A DNA stretch of 64,000 nt from JACKDX01 sp964640175 (GCA_964640175.1 CAZXFW010000003.1:1-64000); one strand, 5' to 3'; shown: positions 37,250 to 45,657, numbered from the stretch's first letter. Program-made: numbers and translations. The notes: generated by a model not told the origin, from the sequence alone.

Positions 37250-37351
37250 CTATTTAAAGGTAACTGACGCAATGCCAAACAGTCAAACACAACGGAATTC
37301 CAGTGACAGCAGAATGCTGTTTCTCCACCCTCTTTCAAGGGATGTAAGGCA

Positions 37352-38779
37352 TTAAACGTCGTAGTATAGGGCGAATTCATAGGGCGTGGGACGCAGCCTT
37401 ACCGGATCGACTTCGTGCTCCCGCTTGAAGGCAATCCACTCCTTTAACACTTCAGGAGTAAACACATCCCCTTTGAGCAAAAACTCATGATCGCGCTCCA
37501 ACGCTTCCAAACTCGCATCCAGCGAACCAGGCACTTTGGGTACGTCTTTCATCTCTTCCGGCTTCAGGGCGTAGATATCTTTATCAAGCGGCCCTCCTGG
37601 ATCGAGCCTGCGCTGAATGCCATCCAAGCCTGCCATCAGCAATGCACTAAATGCCAGGTAAGGATTCCCTGAAGCATCTGGGAAACGCACTTCGATTCGC
37701 CGTGCCTTCGGCGAGGGTGAATACGACGGAATACGAATCGCTGCCGATCGATTTGCAGAACTGTATGCAAGGTTGACGGGCGCTTCATACCCAGGCACCA
37801 GCCGTCGGTAACTGCTCGTCGTCGGATTGGTCAAGGCACACAATGCAGGCGCGTGCGCTAACACGCCGCCGATGTAATGCAGTGCCATCTCGCTTAGGCC
37901 CGCATAACCATCCCCCGAAAAGAGCGGTTTTTCATTCTTCCAAAGCGATTGATGGCAGTGCATGCCGCTGCCATTGTCGCCAAAGACCGGCTTGGGCATG
38001 AACGTGACTGTTTTGCCTGCCTTTCGAGCCGTATTCTTGATGATGTATTTAAACCACATGAGCGAATCGGCCATGGCCACTAGCGGCCGGTATTCGATGT
38101 CAATTTCACACTGCCCTGCGGTAGCCACTTCATGATGGCTGACCTCCACCGTCATCCCCACCGACTGAAGCATCATGACCATCTCGGTGCGCAGATCCAT
38201 CAACGTATCCGAAGGTGCTACGGGGAAGTAGCCTGCCTTATGACGGAGCTTATACCCAAGGTTGGGGCTTTCCTCGCGCCCGGAGTTCCAAATCGCCTCG
38301 CTTGAATCAACGCGGTAATACCCTTCATTCGCTGTTTGATCGTAACGCACATCATCAAACACAAAGAACTCTGCTTCCGGCCCAATGTAGACCGTGTCTG
38401 CCAAACCCGTTTGCTTGAGATAGGCTTCGGCTTTACGGGCGATGTAGCGCGGGTCACGCGCATAGGGCTCACGTGTCACCGGATGTTGGATATCGCACGT
38501 CAACACCAGCGTGGGATGTGCCGTAAACGGATCCATCACTGCCGTGCTGGGATCCGGCACAATCAACATGTCGGAAGCGTTGATGGGTTGGTAGCCTCGG
38601 ATTGAAGAGCCATCAAATCCAAATCCTTCTTCGAAGGAGGACTCTGTAATCCGCTCAATCGGTACACTGGTATGCTGCCAAATACCTGGCATATCCACAA
38701 AACGCAGATCTGCCATCACGGCTTTGTGCTTACGGGCAAACTCGACAACCTGTTTGGGGGAAAGGCTTTCTTTCGTCAT
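37352..38779 (-). CDS. glnA: Glutamine synthetase, type I
   Basis: The 475-residue enzyme has the family landmarks FGFDGSSIRGYQ, the ammonium and metal site region GPEAEFFVFD, GSGMHCHQS (ATP and glutamate binding), NPTTSSYRRLVPGYEAPV and RRIEVRFPD. A tyrosine in DKDIYAL lies where the adenylylated Tyr of the GSI-beta enzymes is found (usually NLYDLP), so regulation by adenylylation is plausible. glnB precedes it by 69 bases on the same strand, consistent with a nitrogen-regulated glnBA operon. Confidence 0.96.
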   Translation of the reverse strand: MTKESLSPKQVVEFARKHKAVMADLRFVDMPGIWQHTSVPIERITESSFEEGFGFDGSSIRGYQPINASDMLIVPDPSTAVMDPFTAHPTLVLTCDIQHPVTREPYARDPRYIARKAEAYLKQTGLADTVYIGPEAEFFVFDDVRYDQTANEGYYRVDSSEAIWNSGREESPNLGYKLRHKAGYFPVAPSDTLMDLRTEMVMMLQSVGMTVEVSHHEVATAGQCEIDIEYRPLVAMADSLMWFKYIIKNTARKAGKTVTFMPKPVFGDNGSGMHCHQSLWKNEKPLFSGDGYAGLSEMALHYIGGVLAHAPALCALTNPTTSSYRRLVPGYEAPVNLAYSSANRSAAIRIPSYSPSPKARRIEVRFPDASGNPYLAFSALLMAGLDGIQRRLDPGGPLDKDIYALKPEEMKDVPKVPGSLDASLEALERDHEFLLKGDVFTPEVLKEWIAFKREHEVDPVRLRPTPYEFALYYDV

Positions 38780-38848
38780 GGGGCGGCTTATAGCCGACCT
38801 ATGTTTCTGGAATGTTTCAAACAGGTAAAAAGGCGTGCACCACCATGG

Positions 38849-39187
38849 CTAAATGGCATCTTCCCCGCGTTCTCCTGTGCGTATCCGCAACGCCTCTTCA
38901 ATCGACGAGACAAACACCTTCCCATCTCCGACACGGCCTGTTTTTGCAGTAGCCTCAATCGTTTCGAGGACTTGGGGCACCAAGGCATCGGGCACCACCA
39001 GCTCAAGCTTTATTTTTGGAACAAAATCAACAACATATGCGGATCCTCGGTACACTTCCTTTTTACCGCCCGTTCGACCAAACCCCTTGACCTCTGTCAC
39101 GGTCATGCCTTCGACCCCAACTTCGGACAATGCCTCTTTGACTTCATCCAATTTGAAAGGCTTGATAATGGCTTCGACTCTCTTCAT
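38849..39187 (-). CDS. glnB: Nitrogen regulatory protein PII
   Basis: ATG 39187, preceded by GGAGG, gives the standard 112 residues; the longer open frame upstream is spurious. Seen are the start MKRVEAIIKPFKLDEVKEAL, the T-loop with GFGRTGGKKEVYRGSAY (the final Tyr corresponds to the uridylylated Tyr51) and GDGKVFVSSIEEALRIRTGERG. PII senses ATP/ADP and 2-oxoglutarate and controls ammonium assimilation. It lies directly upstream of glnA and diverges from the ferredoxin-like gene across 57 bases. Confidence 0.96.
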   Translation of the reverse strand: MKRVEAIIKPFKLDEVKEALSEVGVEGMTVTEVKGFGRTGGKKEVYRGSAYVVDFVPKIKLELVVPDALVPQVLETIEATAKTGRVGDGKVFVSSIEEALRIRTGERGEDAI

Positions 39188-39244
39188 AACGCCTCCGGTG
39201 ACTACAGCGTGATCTCTACACCTAACTGAGTTAGCTTTCACACA

Positions 39245-39580
39245 ATGCCGAAACGTAGACACTATCTCTGGGTATGCGAAAATGAAAGGCCTGCCTCGCA
39301 TCCTAAAGGATCATGCGCACTGGGACAGAGCCGTGCGATTCACGAAGCTCTGAAGAAAGGCATCGCAGAGCGGCATTTGCGTGATGACGTCCGCGTCTGC
39401 ACCTCAAGCTGTTTGGATTTGTGTTGGGCTGGCCCCGCCATTGCCGTCATGCCTGATCATGTGTTCTACGGCCATGTCACCCTCAAGGATGTCCCTGACA
39501 TTCTGGATGCACTTGAGACCGGCGGAACGGTCAGTCGGCTGGTCTTACCCCAAACCGCATTCGACCCGCCTTCCGAATAA
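39245..39580 (+). CDS. Thioredoxin-like [2Fe-2S] ferredoxin domain protein
   Basis: The 111-residue protein has the pattern of the small thioredoxin-fold ferredoxins related to the NuoE C-terminal domain. A first Cys lies in VCENER, a second in GSCALG, and a CTSSCLDLC cluster around residues 57-65 carries the remaining ligands. GPAIAVMPDHVFYGHVTLKDV is the usual following strand. Such proteins carry electrons or store iron-sulphur clusters, and the partner is unknown. It is read divergently from glnB. Confidence 0.85.
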   Translation: MPKRRHYLWVCENERPASHPKGSCALGQSRAIHEALKKGIAERHLRDDVRVCTSSCLDLCWAGPAIAVMPDHVFYGHVTLKDVPDILDALETGGTVSRLVLPQTAFDPPSE

Positions 39581-39667
39581 ACGCATGCTTGCTTGCTAAG
39601 CACGGGGCTTGCTTCTTTGCCTAGTCTCGATACAACCACACTTGGCGATACACCGAGGAGGACAGGC

Positions 39668-40525
39668 ATGACGTGGCGAATGTTTCTTGGAGTGCTGAGC
39701 GTGGCAGGGTTATGGCAATGTGCCCATGAATCCACCCCTCCCCCGGAGTATCCTCCTCTCGATCAATCACAAACCGCAAGCCTTGAACCACACACTTCCT
39801 CCTCAGCCAAGGAAACTCACGCTGCGCCTTTGCCCCAGGTGACGGTCAAAGCCAAAGACCATACCCCCATTCAAGGGCCTTCCCCCACTCTTCGTATCGT
39901 GGCCCCACGCAATAACGCGATGGTACGCACTGACAAAGTGACGGTACGGTTTGCTCTCAAACATTGGGAGCTATCGCCCACGGGAAACCACGTGCACCTT
40001 ATCGTGGACAACCATCCTTACATTGCCCTGCGCGATGTCTCTAAGCCGATCGAGGATCTGGGCAAGCTCATGCAACAAGAGCTCGGCGTCGAACTTTCCG
40101 AAGGCACGCACCTTTTGCGAAGCTTCCCAAGCCGCGGTCATCACGAGTCCGTTAAAGAAGAACACGCCTTTGCATGGACGTTATTTCATTACAAGAAAAA
40201 AACCGATGGCTCAGCCTTTGATGGCAAGGCTCCCTTGCTGACGTACAGCAGGCCCAAAGGCTGCAACAAGGTGGCAGACCCTCTACTTCTTGACTTCTAC
40301 CTTACCAACGTGCCTGCGTTATCTGCACAGGGATTTCACGTTCGGTATACCTTCGACAACTCTGTCACAGGTACCCTGACAGAATGGAAGCCGTTTTATG
40401 TCCATAACCTCAGCGAAGGAACGCATCAGATACGCCTAGAGTTATTGGATGCCAAAGATGTCCTTGTTCCTGGCCCCTACAACGACACCTCGCGCACGTT
40501 TCAGATGGCTGCCACCTGTCCCTAG
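39668..40525 (+). CDS. Putative secreted or lipoprotein, function unknown
   Basis: ATG 39668 has a strong GGAGGA site 6 bases upstream, whereas the longer frame from 39593 lacks one. The 285-residue product starts with a hydrophobic segment ending LWQC. This is an imperfect lipobox because Gln sits at -1, so lipidation is uncertain. A Pro/Ser/Thr-rich linker follows. Then come two similar beta-rich units, each with the pattern 'vhlivDn.py.al' or 'vrytfDnsvtg' followed by 'sEGtHlLr' or 'sEGTHQIRLELLDA'. These look like tandem Ig-like repeats. I do not recognise a family. Confidence 0.7.
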   Translation: MTWRMFLGVLSVAGLWQCAHESTPPPEYPPLDQSQTASLEPHTSSSAKETHAAPLPQVTVKAKDHTPIQGPSPTLRIVAPRNNAMVRTDKVTVRFALKHWELSPTGNHVHLIVDNHPYIALRDVSKPIEDLGKLMQQELGVELSEGTHLLRSFPSRGHHESVKEEHAFAWTLFHYKKKTDGSAFDGKAPLLTYSRPKGCNKVADPLLLDFYLTNVPALSAQGFHVRYTFDNSVTGTLTEWKPFYVHNLSEGTHQIRLELLDAKDVLVPGPYNDTSRTFQMAATCP

Positions 40526-40594
40526 CGTCCCCTCGACGCCATCGTATGGGCCCACTCTTTGCAATCGTGCCAGCCTTTGCTAGTTTTCACGGTT

Positions 40595-41041
40595 ATGCGT
40601 TGGCTTAGTTTAGTTTGGATGCTTACCATCTTTGCGGCATGCGGAGATTCGGAGTCAGACGAGCAGTGGAAAGGTTCTGAATCCACAGGCATGGATCTCT
40701 CTGACTGGGATGACACGGGGGAAACCAACCCTCCTCCGGGGCTCAACTTACAAGGCAGCAATGCAGCCTTGGCGTCCGCTCCGAATGGGCATGGCGCGAT
40801 GGCTGTACGGCTTCAATCCCATTGCAGCTATAGCTATCACATTGTGATCAAAGATCCTTCAGGCAAGAAAGCCTATGACACGTGGATTGACAAGAACAGC
40901 TGGATCGATCTTCGTGTGGTTCCAGGATCCCAGTTCCTGTTTTGTGGACAGTTAAATGAGTGTCCCAGCAAGGCATTTTACACCGCCCCCCGCCAACCCA
41001 CCGGCAAAGGCCCCATTCACGTTCTTACCCCCTGCTCCTAA
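40595..41041 (+). CDS. Small lipoprotein, function unknown
   Basis: ATG 40595 gives 148 residues with a clear lipoprotein signal (MLTIFAAC, cysteine about residue 16). An Asp/Ser/Glu-rich linker is followed by a compact domain with several cysteines (SHCSYSYHI, FLFCGQLNECPS, LTPCS) that could form disulphides in the periplasm or outside. The frame from 40559 adds 12 residues without support. No family is recognised. It lies in a run of lipoprotein genes. Confidence 0.68.
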   Translation: MRWLSLVWMLTIFAACGDSESDEQWKGSESTGMDLSDWDDTGETNPPPGLNLQGSNAALASAPNGHGAMAVRLQSHCSYSYHIVIKDPSGKKAYDTWIDKNSWIDLRVVPGSQFLFCGQLNECPSKAFYTAPRQPTGKGPIHVLTPCS

Positions 41042-41101
41042 CGCGAGACAAATTTTCACGGTGACACGAGCGCATTAGTTTTAACATGCTATGTTTGCGG
41101 C

Positions 41102-41626
41102 ATGTTGACTTTATCCCGTAGAAACTCCTCTTTTTTACGCTTGTTGGGCCGAGGTGCTCTCTGTGCTATCGGCATCGTTGCTTTAGGATGCCAAAGCGCT
41201 GACGACGAGGAGAATGCTTCCCCCATTCACGCAACGCAGGCTGATCTTGCGGCTGGAAATGCGTCATTAAAGACCGCGATTGTCGGTGTCCACGTGGGCA
41301 GGAACCGTGAAATCGCCATTGCCTTTGCTTCCAGGAAAAACACACCGTTTTTTGCCGAGCGGGGCCAAGGTGACCTTCGCATTGAAGCCAAAGATCCGCG
41401 TACAGCTGCGGTCATCGGCGTGGGGAGCGCCAAAATCCCTGATCTTTGCGACTGTCCAGCGACCGAAGCGCACTATGAAGGCGATGTGAAGCGTGAACAT
41501 GAAGCCACGGTGTTGGTGAAAGTGCCCTACGTGAGTGGCGATGAAACGCTTTCGCTGACAGCGCAAGATCCTGAAAGCGACACCCCCGTTACCCTCAAAG
41601 CCGAATTGGCGGAGGTGGCACGATGA
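41102..41626 (+). CDS. Lipoprotein coupled to the M64 peptidase, function unknown
   Basis: The 174-residue product has an N-terminal Arg-rich region, a hydrophobic stretch and the lipobox VALGC (cysteine about 30). The mature part is beta-rich with an Ig-like rhythm (ETAIVGVHVGRN-type strand, AKIPDLCDCPAT, EATVLVKVPYV, DTPVTLKAELAEV). Its stop overlaps the start of the peptidase gene (ATGA, 41623-41626), which implies coordinated production. It could anchor, chaperone or inhibit the peptidase, but this rests only on gene order. Confidence 0.72.
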   Translation: MLTLSRRNSSFLRLLGRGALCAIGIVALGCQSADDEENASPIHATQADLAAGNASLKTAIVGVHVGRNREIAIAFASRKNTPFFAERGQGDLRIEAKDPRTAAVIGVGSAKIPDLCDCPATEAHYEGDVKREHEATVLVKVPYVSGDETLSLTAQDPESDTPVTLKAELAEVAR

Positions 41627-43983
41627 ACCGTTTATTACAGCTCAGCGTTCTAGGACTAAGCGTGTTTGCAGCTTCGGCTGTTCAAGCGCAGTTCTTCAAC
41701 TGTACCAATCGCCCTGATTTGTGCGAACGGCCTGTGGCGAGCGAGATCCAAACCCCCAATCTCGCGCAAGCGCAGGATGTGGTGTTTTTAGGTGATGGTT
41801 ACACGGCATCTCAGCAATCGAAGTTCGCCGAGGACGTAAATCGTTTAGTCAATGAACTCAAATCGTTGTCTGGCGGCCATGCCTCAGTCGGACTTGATCC
41901 CACCTTATTTAACTACCATCGCGTCGATGTCACATCCGCAACAAGCAATCTGGCCAATGACGACTTCGCCGACACAGCGTTTAGCGCGAAGGCGGTCACG
42001 GGCGAGCCGATTTATTACAATAGCACAGCGTTGCTCTTTGCCGCTGCGCAGAATGCGCCAGATGTAGACACCGTCGTTTTATTGGTGAACGCCGATGCTG
42101 GCAGAGCGAATGCGACCACACCGACATCACATATCTCCGGTGGGCATCTGGTTATGCCCGCGGCTGCAGGAGCCCACCTACTAAGCCATGAACTTGGCCA
42201 CGCCATCTTTCGGCTTGGGGATGAATACGCTGATTCCACAGGGTGCTATTCAGGCAGTGAACTCCAACTCGCGTTCTGGCCAAATTTGGCGATAGATGCC
42301 GAGGGCCGAAAATTTGGTAGAGCCTATGCCGATCCGTCAACGCAACCGGCGCCGGTTGAAGGCGCGTGGTATCCGCAATGCATGTACCGGCCCGCTGCGG
42401 AATGCAAAATGCGCGCTACGCACGCAGAGTGGTGCCCCGTGTGCGCACACCAGATGCGTTTACGGCTTGAAGAAAAGCGCCATAACGATGACCGCGAAAT
42501 GCCTTTTTCGGGGCTTTCCGGCATTTCGCCCGACACCACTCAGGCAGCAGGGGTAATCGATCTCTTTGTGAACGGCGATGATGCACGTGGCATCACGGAA
42601 TCGGAACTTTGGATTGACGGCACGCTGCGCTGGACCGATCCGTATAGACCATACGTTTGGGATACACGCACGGAAACTCCCGGAACGCATGTGATAACAA
42701 CACGTGCGGTGGATACATCGGGTAAGTCAAACGACGATGGCATCGAGTACGAGGTCGTGGTTGTGCGGGACACTCAACCCCCTTCGATTGCCATTCAATC
42801 ACCTACCTCTGGATCAACATTCACTGATACGATTCCCTTCCATGCCACAGCCACAGATGACACTGTGTTAGGAGGCTGGGATCTTTATATCGATGGTGTG
42901 CACGTTACGCACTACCAGTGGTACGAGCAGGCTCCTGCACAGAGCGATGTTGTCATCGATATCAACATCGAAGCATACGCCGATGGGCCTCACGTCCTTA
43001 CGCTTGCGGTGTGGGATACCGCAGATAACCGCGCCACTGCCAGTGTTGATGTGGTGTTTCAGAATACCGCAAATGACTGGGCCCCCGACGTCACCATTTT
43101 GCAGCCGGCGCCTGAGGCTACTGTTTCAGGAAGTGTCCCTGTTCAAGCCACGGCATCTGGCGAAGAAAAGATTGTCCGAGTCGAGCTGCTGGTCGATGGC
43201 ACGCTTGTCAGTAGTCGTACGAAAAAACCCTACAACTTTGTCTGGGATAGCTCGGTATGGCCAAACGGAAAACACACGTTGGTCGCGCGTGCTATCGATG
43301 CCGAGAGCAACACCGGATTCTCTGCTCCAGTGCCGCTGTGGGTCAATAACAGCGCCGCATGGTCGGTGCTGTTGGTTTCCGGTGCAGAAACGCTAACGCC
43401 TGCCGAGCAAGCCATCAAGGCTCGGTTAGCCGCTGAGCACGGTGCAGCCGTTACAACGGTTGCTGCGCGCAAGGCAAAGGCAGCTGATGCCCAAGGAAAG
43501 CAACTTGTAATTATTTCGCCTTCTGCACCGCAGAGCGCCGTAACGACGAAATTTCGAAGGGTTGCAGTCGGCGTGCTTTGTCTTAACGCACAGCTGTTCA
43601 ACGATCACGGTCTAACAGGCCGTGCATGGGGAACGCAGGCTGGAACGAAAGCAAAGCAATCGAAACTCACAATTGTAAGTCCCGATCACCCTCTGGCCGG
43701 TGGTTTGCGTGGGCGTTCTGTTCGAGTGACACGCAAGGCTGCGGATTTTGGCTGGGGGGGCCTGCCTTCGGCGAACGCAGTCGTTGCTGCGACAATCGTC
43801 GGCGAACCTGACCATGCGGCTTCATTTGGTTACGAAAGCGGTACTGCGATGGTGGGCGGGTTCATTGCGCCTGCTCGGCGCACAGGGCTCTTCACCACCG
43901 AAAGCGCGATCAATGGCATGCAAGCCGGTAGCAAAGGTTGGGCTTTATGGGATGCCGCAGTCAAGTGGACCGCGGGACGTTAG
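41623..43983 (+). CDS. Secreted M64-family metallopeptidase with Ig-like repeats
   Basis: The 786-residue protein has a signal peptide ending AVQAQ. The catalytic part shows VVFLGDGYTASQQSKF and the zinc site HELGHAIFRLGDEY (about residues 189-202), the hallmarks of the IgA-peptidase (M64) family. Two Ig-like repeats follow (about 300-385 and 385-575, with 'IQSPTSGSTF' and 'ILQPAPEATVSG' starts). The last 200 residues form a Rossmann-like domain (SVLLVSGAETLTPAEQAIKARL...LVIISPS) seen in other secreted hydrolases. The substrate is probably an extracellular protein; a predatory or nutrient role is inference. A weak hairpin lies just downstream. Confidence 0.85.
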   Translation: MNRLLQLSVLGLSVFAASAVQAQFFNCTNRPDLCERPVASEIQTPNLAQAQDVVFLGDGYTASQQSKFAEDVNRLVNELKSLSGGHASVGLDPTLFNYHRVDVTSATSNLANDDFADTAFSAKAVTGEPIYYNSTALLFAAAQNAPDVDTVVLLVNADAGRANATTPTSHISGGHLVMPAAAGAHLLSHELGHAIFRLGDEYADSTGCYSGSELQLAFWPNLAIDAEGRKFGRAYADPSTQPAPVEGAWYPQCMYRPAAECKMRATHAEWCPVCAHQMRLRLEEKRHNDDREMPFSGLSGISPDTTQAAGVIDLFVNGDDARGITESELWIDGTLRWTDPYRPYVWDTRTETPGTHVITTRAVDTSGKSNDDGIEYEVVVVRDTQPPSIAIQSPTSGSTFTDTIPFHATATDDTVLGGWDLYIDGVHVTHYQWYEQAPAQSDVVIDINIEAYADGPHVLTLAVWDTADNRATASVDVVFQNTANDWAPDVTILQPAPEATVSGSVPVQATASGEEKIVRVELLVDGTLVSSRTKKPYNFVWDSSVWPNGKHTLVARAIDAESNTGFSAPVPLWVNNSAAWSVLLVSGAETLTPAEQAIKARLAAEHGAAVTTVAARKAKAADAQGKQLVIISPSAPQSAVTTKFRRVAVGVLCLNAQLFNDHGLTGRAWGTQAGTKAKQSKLTIVSPDHPLAGGLRGRSVRVTRKAADFGWGGLPSANAVVAATIVGEPDHAASFGYESGTAMVGGFIAPARRTGLFTTESAINGMQAGSKGWALWDAAVKWTAGR

Positions 43984-44023
43984 ACGGTTATCGCGTTCAG
44001 TGACCCCATGTGGGTTGGGTTAC

Positions 44024-44041
44024 ACCCCATAGAGGTGGGGT
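44024..44041 (+). terminator. Weak terminator-like hairpin after the peptidase gene
   Basis: ACCCCAT pairs with GTGGGGT around an AGAG loop (7 pairs, one of them T-G), 41 bases after the peptidase stop. A second ACCCCA copy at 44003-44008 could compete for the same partner. There is no real T tract behind it, so intrinsic termination is doubtful. Confidence 0.35.
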
Positions 44042-44160
44042 CTATTGTCTACGGTTGTAGCGAAACGCCCCAAAAACCTTATTAAACCTCAATCATTTCA
44101 ACGCTTCGTCTCTGGCATGGAGGTTGCATGTGACCCCTGTAGGAATCGTGGTCAATAGAC

Positions 44161-44928
44161 ATGCCCACATCACAACCAACTAAGACATCAAGGCAGCCCA
44201 GCAACCCAGTTGCTCCCCCCCCCCCCCCACGCATCTCGGTGCTGGGCTGCCCAGTCTTGGTTGCCTTGTGTGTGTTATCCGCCTGTGCCACCGAAACCTC
44301 AGAAGCCGCCGAAAGCACTAGCCGGGTCGCATTCCTCGGACACTCCGAGCAACCCTCCCAAGTTCAGCTCACCATGCGTGACATCAACCGTCCAGTCGAC
44401 GCCATCATTGGCGCGAGCGCTCCCACGGAGAACGTCTCCCTTGAGCTACCCTCTGGGACTGAAATCAACGTTGAAACCAATCCGCTTGAAGAAATGATTT
44501 CGTTTGAGCTTGTGGCTACTCCCGTCAAAGGCACCTTCGACACCGTTGCGTTCGACGAGACCACACAAAGCTACACGGTCCGGGGCCTGGGCTGGCTCGA
44601 TACCGCCATATTGCTTGAAGCCGTCAATACAACGTTTGCACAACCCGAATACGACTACTATCCCCATCTGACCTTGTGCAACGCCGCTCAGGATACCGGC
44701 TCGGTATTGACGCAACTAAGCTTTGAGGTGACGTTTTTGAATAGCTCAGGACAGCCCGTTCGGCTCTTGAGTGAAGCCGCCCTGGTCCACGTGGCCTTTC
44801 AAGGCGCCAGCGTGCAATCCAGCGTCATTTGCGGCCTCTCGCTCGAAGATGGCGAACGGACCGAGGTTCAAATCGAGCTAACAGGCGGATTTGAAGCGGC
44901 TTTTGTCGATCCGGCCTCACTAAATTGA
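44161..44928 (+). CDS. Lipoprotein with in-frame poly-C tract, function unknown
   Basis: The frame gives 255 residues. Residues 1-23 are Pro/Ser/Thr-rich and encoded in part by 14 consecutive C (44215-44228). A hydrophobic signal with lipobox LSAC follows (cysteine near 43), then a beta-rich mature domain with two cysteines (HLTLCNAAQD, SSVICGLSLEDGE). The n-region before the signal is oddly long. A change of one or two C would move the signal and mature domain out of frame. A GTG after the tract (44239) could start a shorter form but has no ribosome site. I recognise no family. The lexA promoter begins at its stop codon. Confidence 0.68.
   Translation: MPTSQPTKTSRQPSNPVAPPPPPRISVLGCPVLVALCVLSACATETSEAAESTSRVAFLGHSEQPSQVQLTMRDINRPVDAIIGASAPTENVSLELPSGTEINVETNPLEEMISFELVATPVKGTFDTVAFDETTQSYTVRGLGWLDTAILLEAVNTTFAQPEYDYYPHLTLCNAAQDTGSVLTQLSFEVTFLNSSGQPVRLLSEAALVHVAFQGASVQSSVICGLSLEDGERTEVQIELTGGFEAAFVDPASLN
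44192..44251. repeat. Inverted repeat flanking a C14 tract
   Basis: GGCAGCCCAGCA (44192-44203) and TGCTGGGCTGCC (44240-44251) are perfect 12-bp reverse complements. The 36-base loop contains the homopolymer of 14 C at 44215-44228. All of it lies inside the 5' coding part of the lipoprotein gene. In RNA this would be a strong GC-rich hairpin. Confidence 0.9.
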
Positions 44929-44954
44929 CAAGCTAGCCTCCAAACGACTACTAT
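44925..44954 (+). promoter_or_regulatory. Sigma70-type promoter of lexA
   Basis: The -35 box is TTGACA (44925-44930, full consensus), the spacer 18 bases, and the -10 box TACTAT (44949-44954, four of six). The predicted start is near 44961. The -35 box overlaps the TGA stop of the upstream lipoprotein gene. Confidence 0.7.
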
Positions 44955-44959
44955 CCAGA

Positions 44960-44983
44960 TGCACAGTGCCTAACATCTGTGCA
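44960..44983. promoter_or_regulatory. Candidate lexA operator palindrome
   Basis: TGCACAG and CTGTGCA are perfect 7-bp reverse complements separated by 10 bases. They cover the predicted transcription start and end before the GGAGGGG ribosome site. Position suggests self-repression by LexA. The arrangement ACAG-N10-CTGT is not the E. coli CTGT-N8-ACAG box. A 5'-leader hairpin is the alternative reading. Confidence 0.55.
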
Positions 44984-45000
44984 GCGTGGAGGGGTCTATC

Positions 45001-45654
45001 ATGGACAGGCTAACGGAACGTCAACAGAAAGTGCTTGATTTCATAAGAGATTCCATCCGGCAACAGGGGTATCCACCCACCTTGCGTGAAATCGGCAACC
45101 AGCTTGGCATTCGCAGCACCAATGGCGTCAACGACCATCTACGGGCCTTGGAGCGCAAGGGCTACCTCACCCGCATGGACATGAAGTCTCGGACGCTCAA
45201 ACTCACGCCTGCCGCCTTCCCACGGCCTACCCTGGCCGATGCGGGCCCTGATTTCACCGACATCGTCGAAATACCTATTCTTGGACGGGTGGCGGCAGGA
45301 CAGCCGCTTGAAGCCATTGAAAACGTGGAAGACACCGTGCACGTCGATCGGATGATGATCGATGGAGCCCGGGAAATCTTCGGGCTGCGGGTCCGCGGCG
45401 ATTCCATGATCGAAGCCGGCATTCACGACGGGGATTATGTCTTTGTGCGTAAGCAGCTCGAAGCCAACCGAGGCGAAATTATTGTAGCGCTCGTGGGAGA
45501 TGAGGCGACGTGCAAATACTACTATCCCGAGCGGGATCATGTGCGGCTGGAGCCCGCCAACAGCCAGATGGCTCCCATCCTCATTCACAAAAATGAATGG
45601 CGTTCCACACGCATCCTGGGAGTGGTCGTTGGAGTCTATCGTAAGCTCAAATAG
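45001..45654 (+). CDS. lexA: SOS repressor LexA
   Basis: ATG 45001, preceded by GGAGGGG, gives 217 residues. A GTG at 44986 in the same frame starts inside that ribosome site and is rejected. The N-terminal winged helix (PPTLREIGNQLGIRSTNGVNDHL) is followed by the S24 peptidase part. This shows the Ala-Gly cleavage site in GRVAAGQP, the nucleophile in GDSMIEAGI and the catalytic lysine in ALVGDEATCKYYY. It represses DNA-damage genes until RecA triggers self-cleavage. The gene converges with polA, leaving 3 bases between the stops. Confidence 0.96.
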   Translation: MDRLTERQQKVLDFIRDSIRQQGYPPTLREIGNQLGIRSTNGVNDHLRALERKGYLTRMDMKSRTLKLTPAAFPRPTLADAGPDFTDIVEIPILGRVAAGQPLEAIENVEDTVHVDRMMIDGAREIFGLRVRGDSMIEAGIHDGDYVFVRKQLEANRGEIIVALVGDEATCKYYYPERDHVRLEPANSQMAPILIHKNEWRSTRILGVVVGVYRKLK

Positions 45655-45657
45655 CCC

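Noticed and set aside
37306..37320. ACAGCA-GAA-TGCTGT hairpin after glnA
   Set aside because: Only six pairs and no T tract on the glnA strand. Probably chance.
44986..45000. GTG start five codons before lexA ATG
   Set aside because: It lies inside the GGAGGGG ribosome site of the ATG at 45001, and LexA proteins normally begin at the MDRLTERQ-like sequence.
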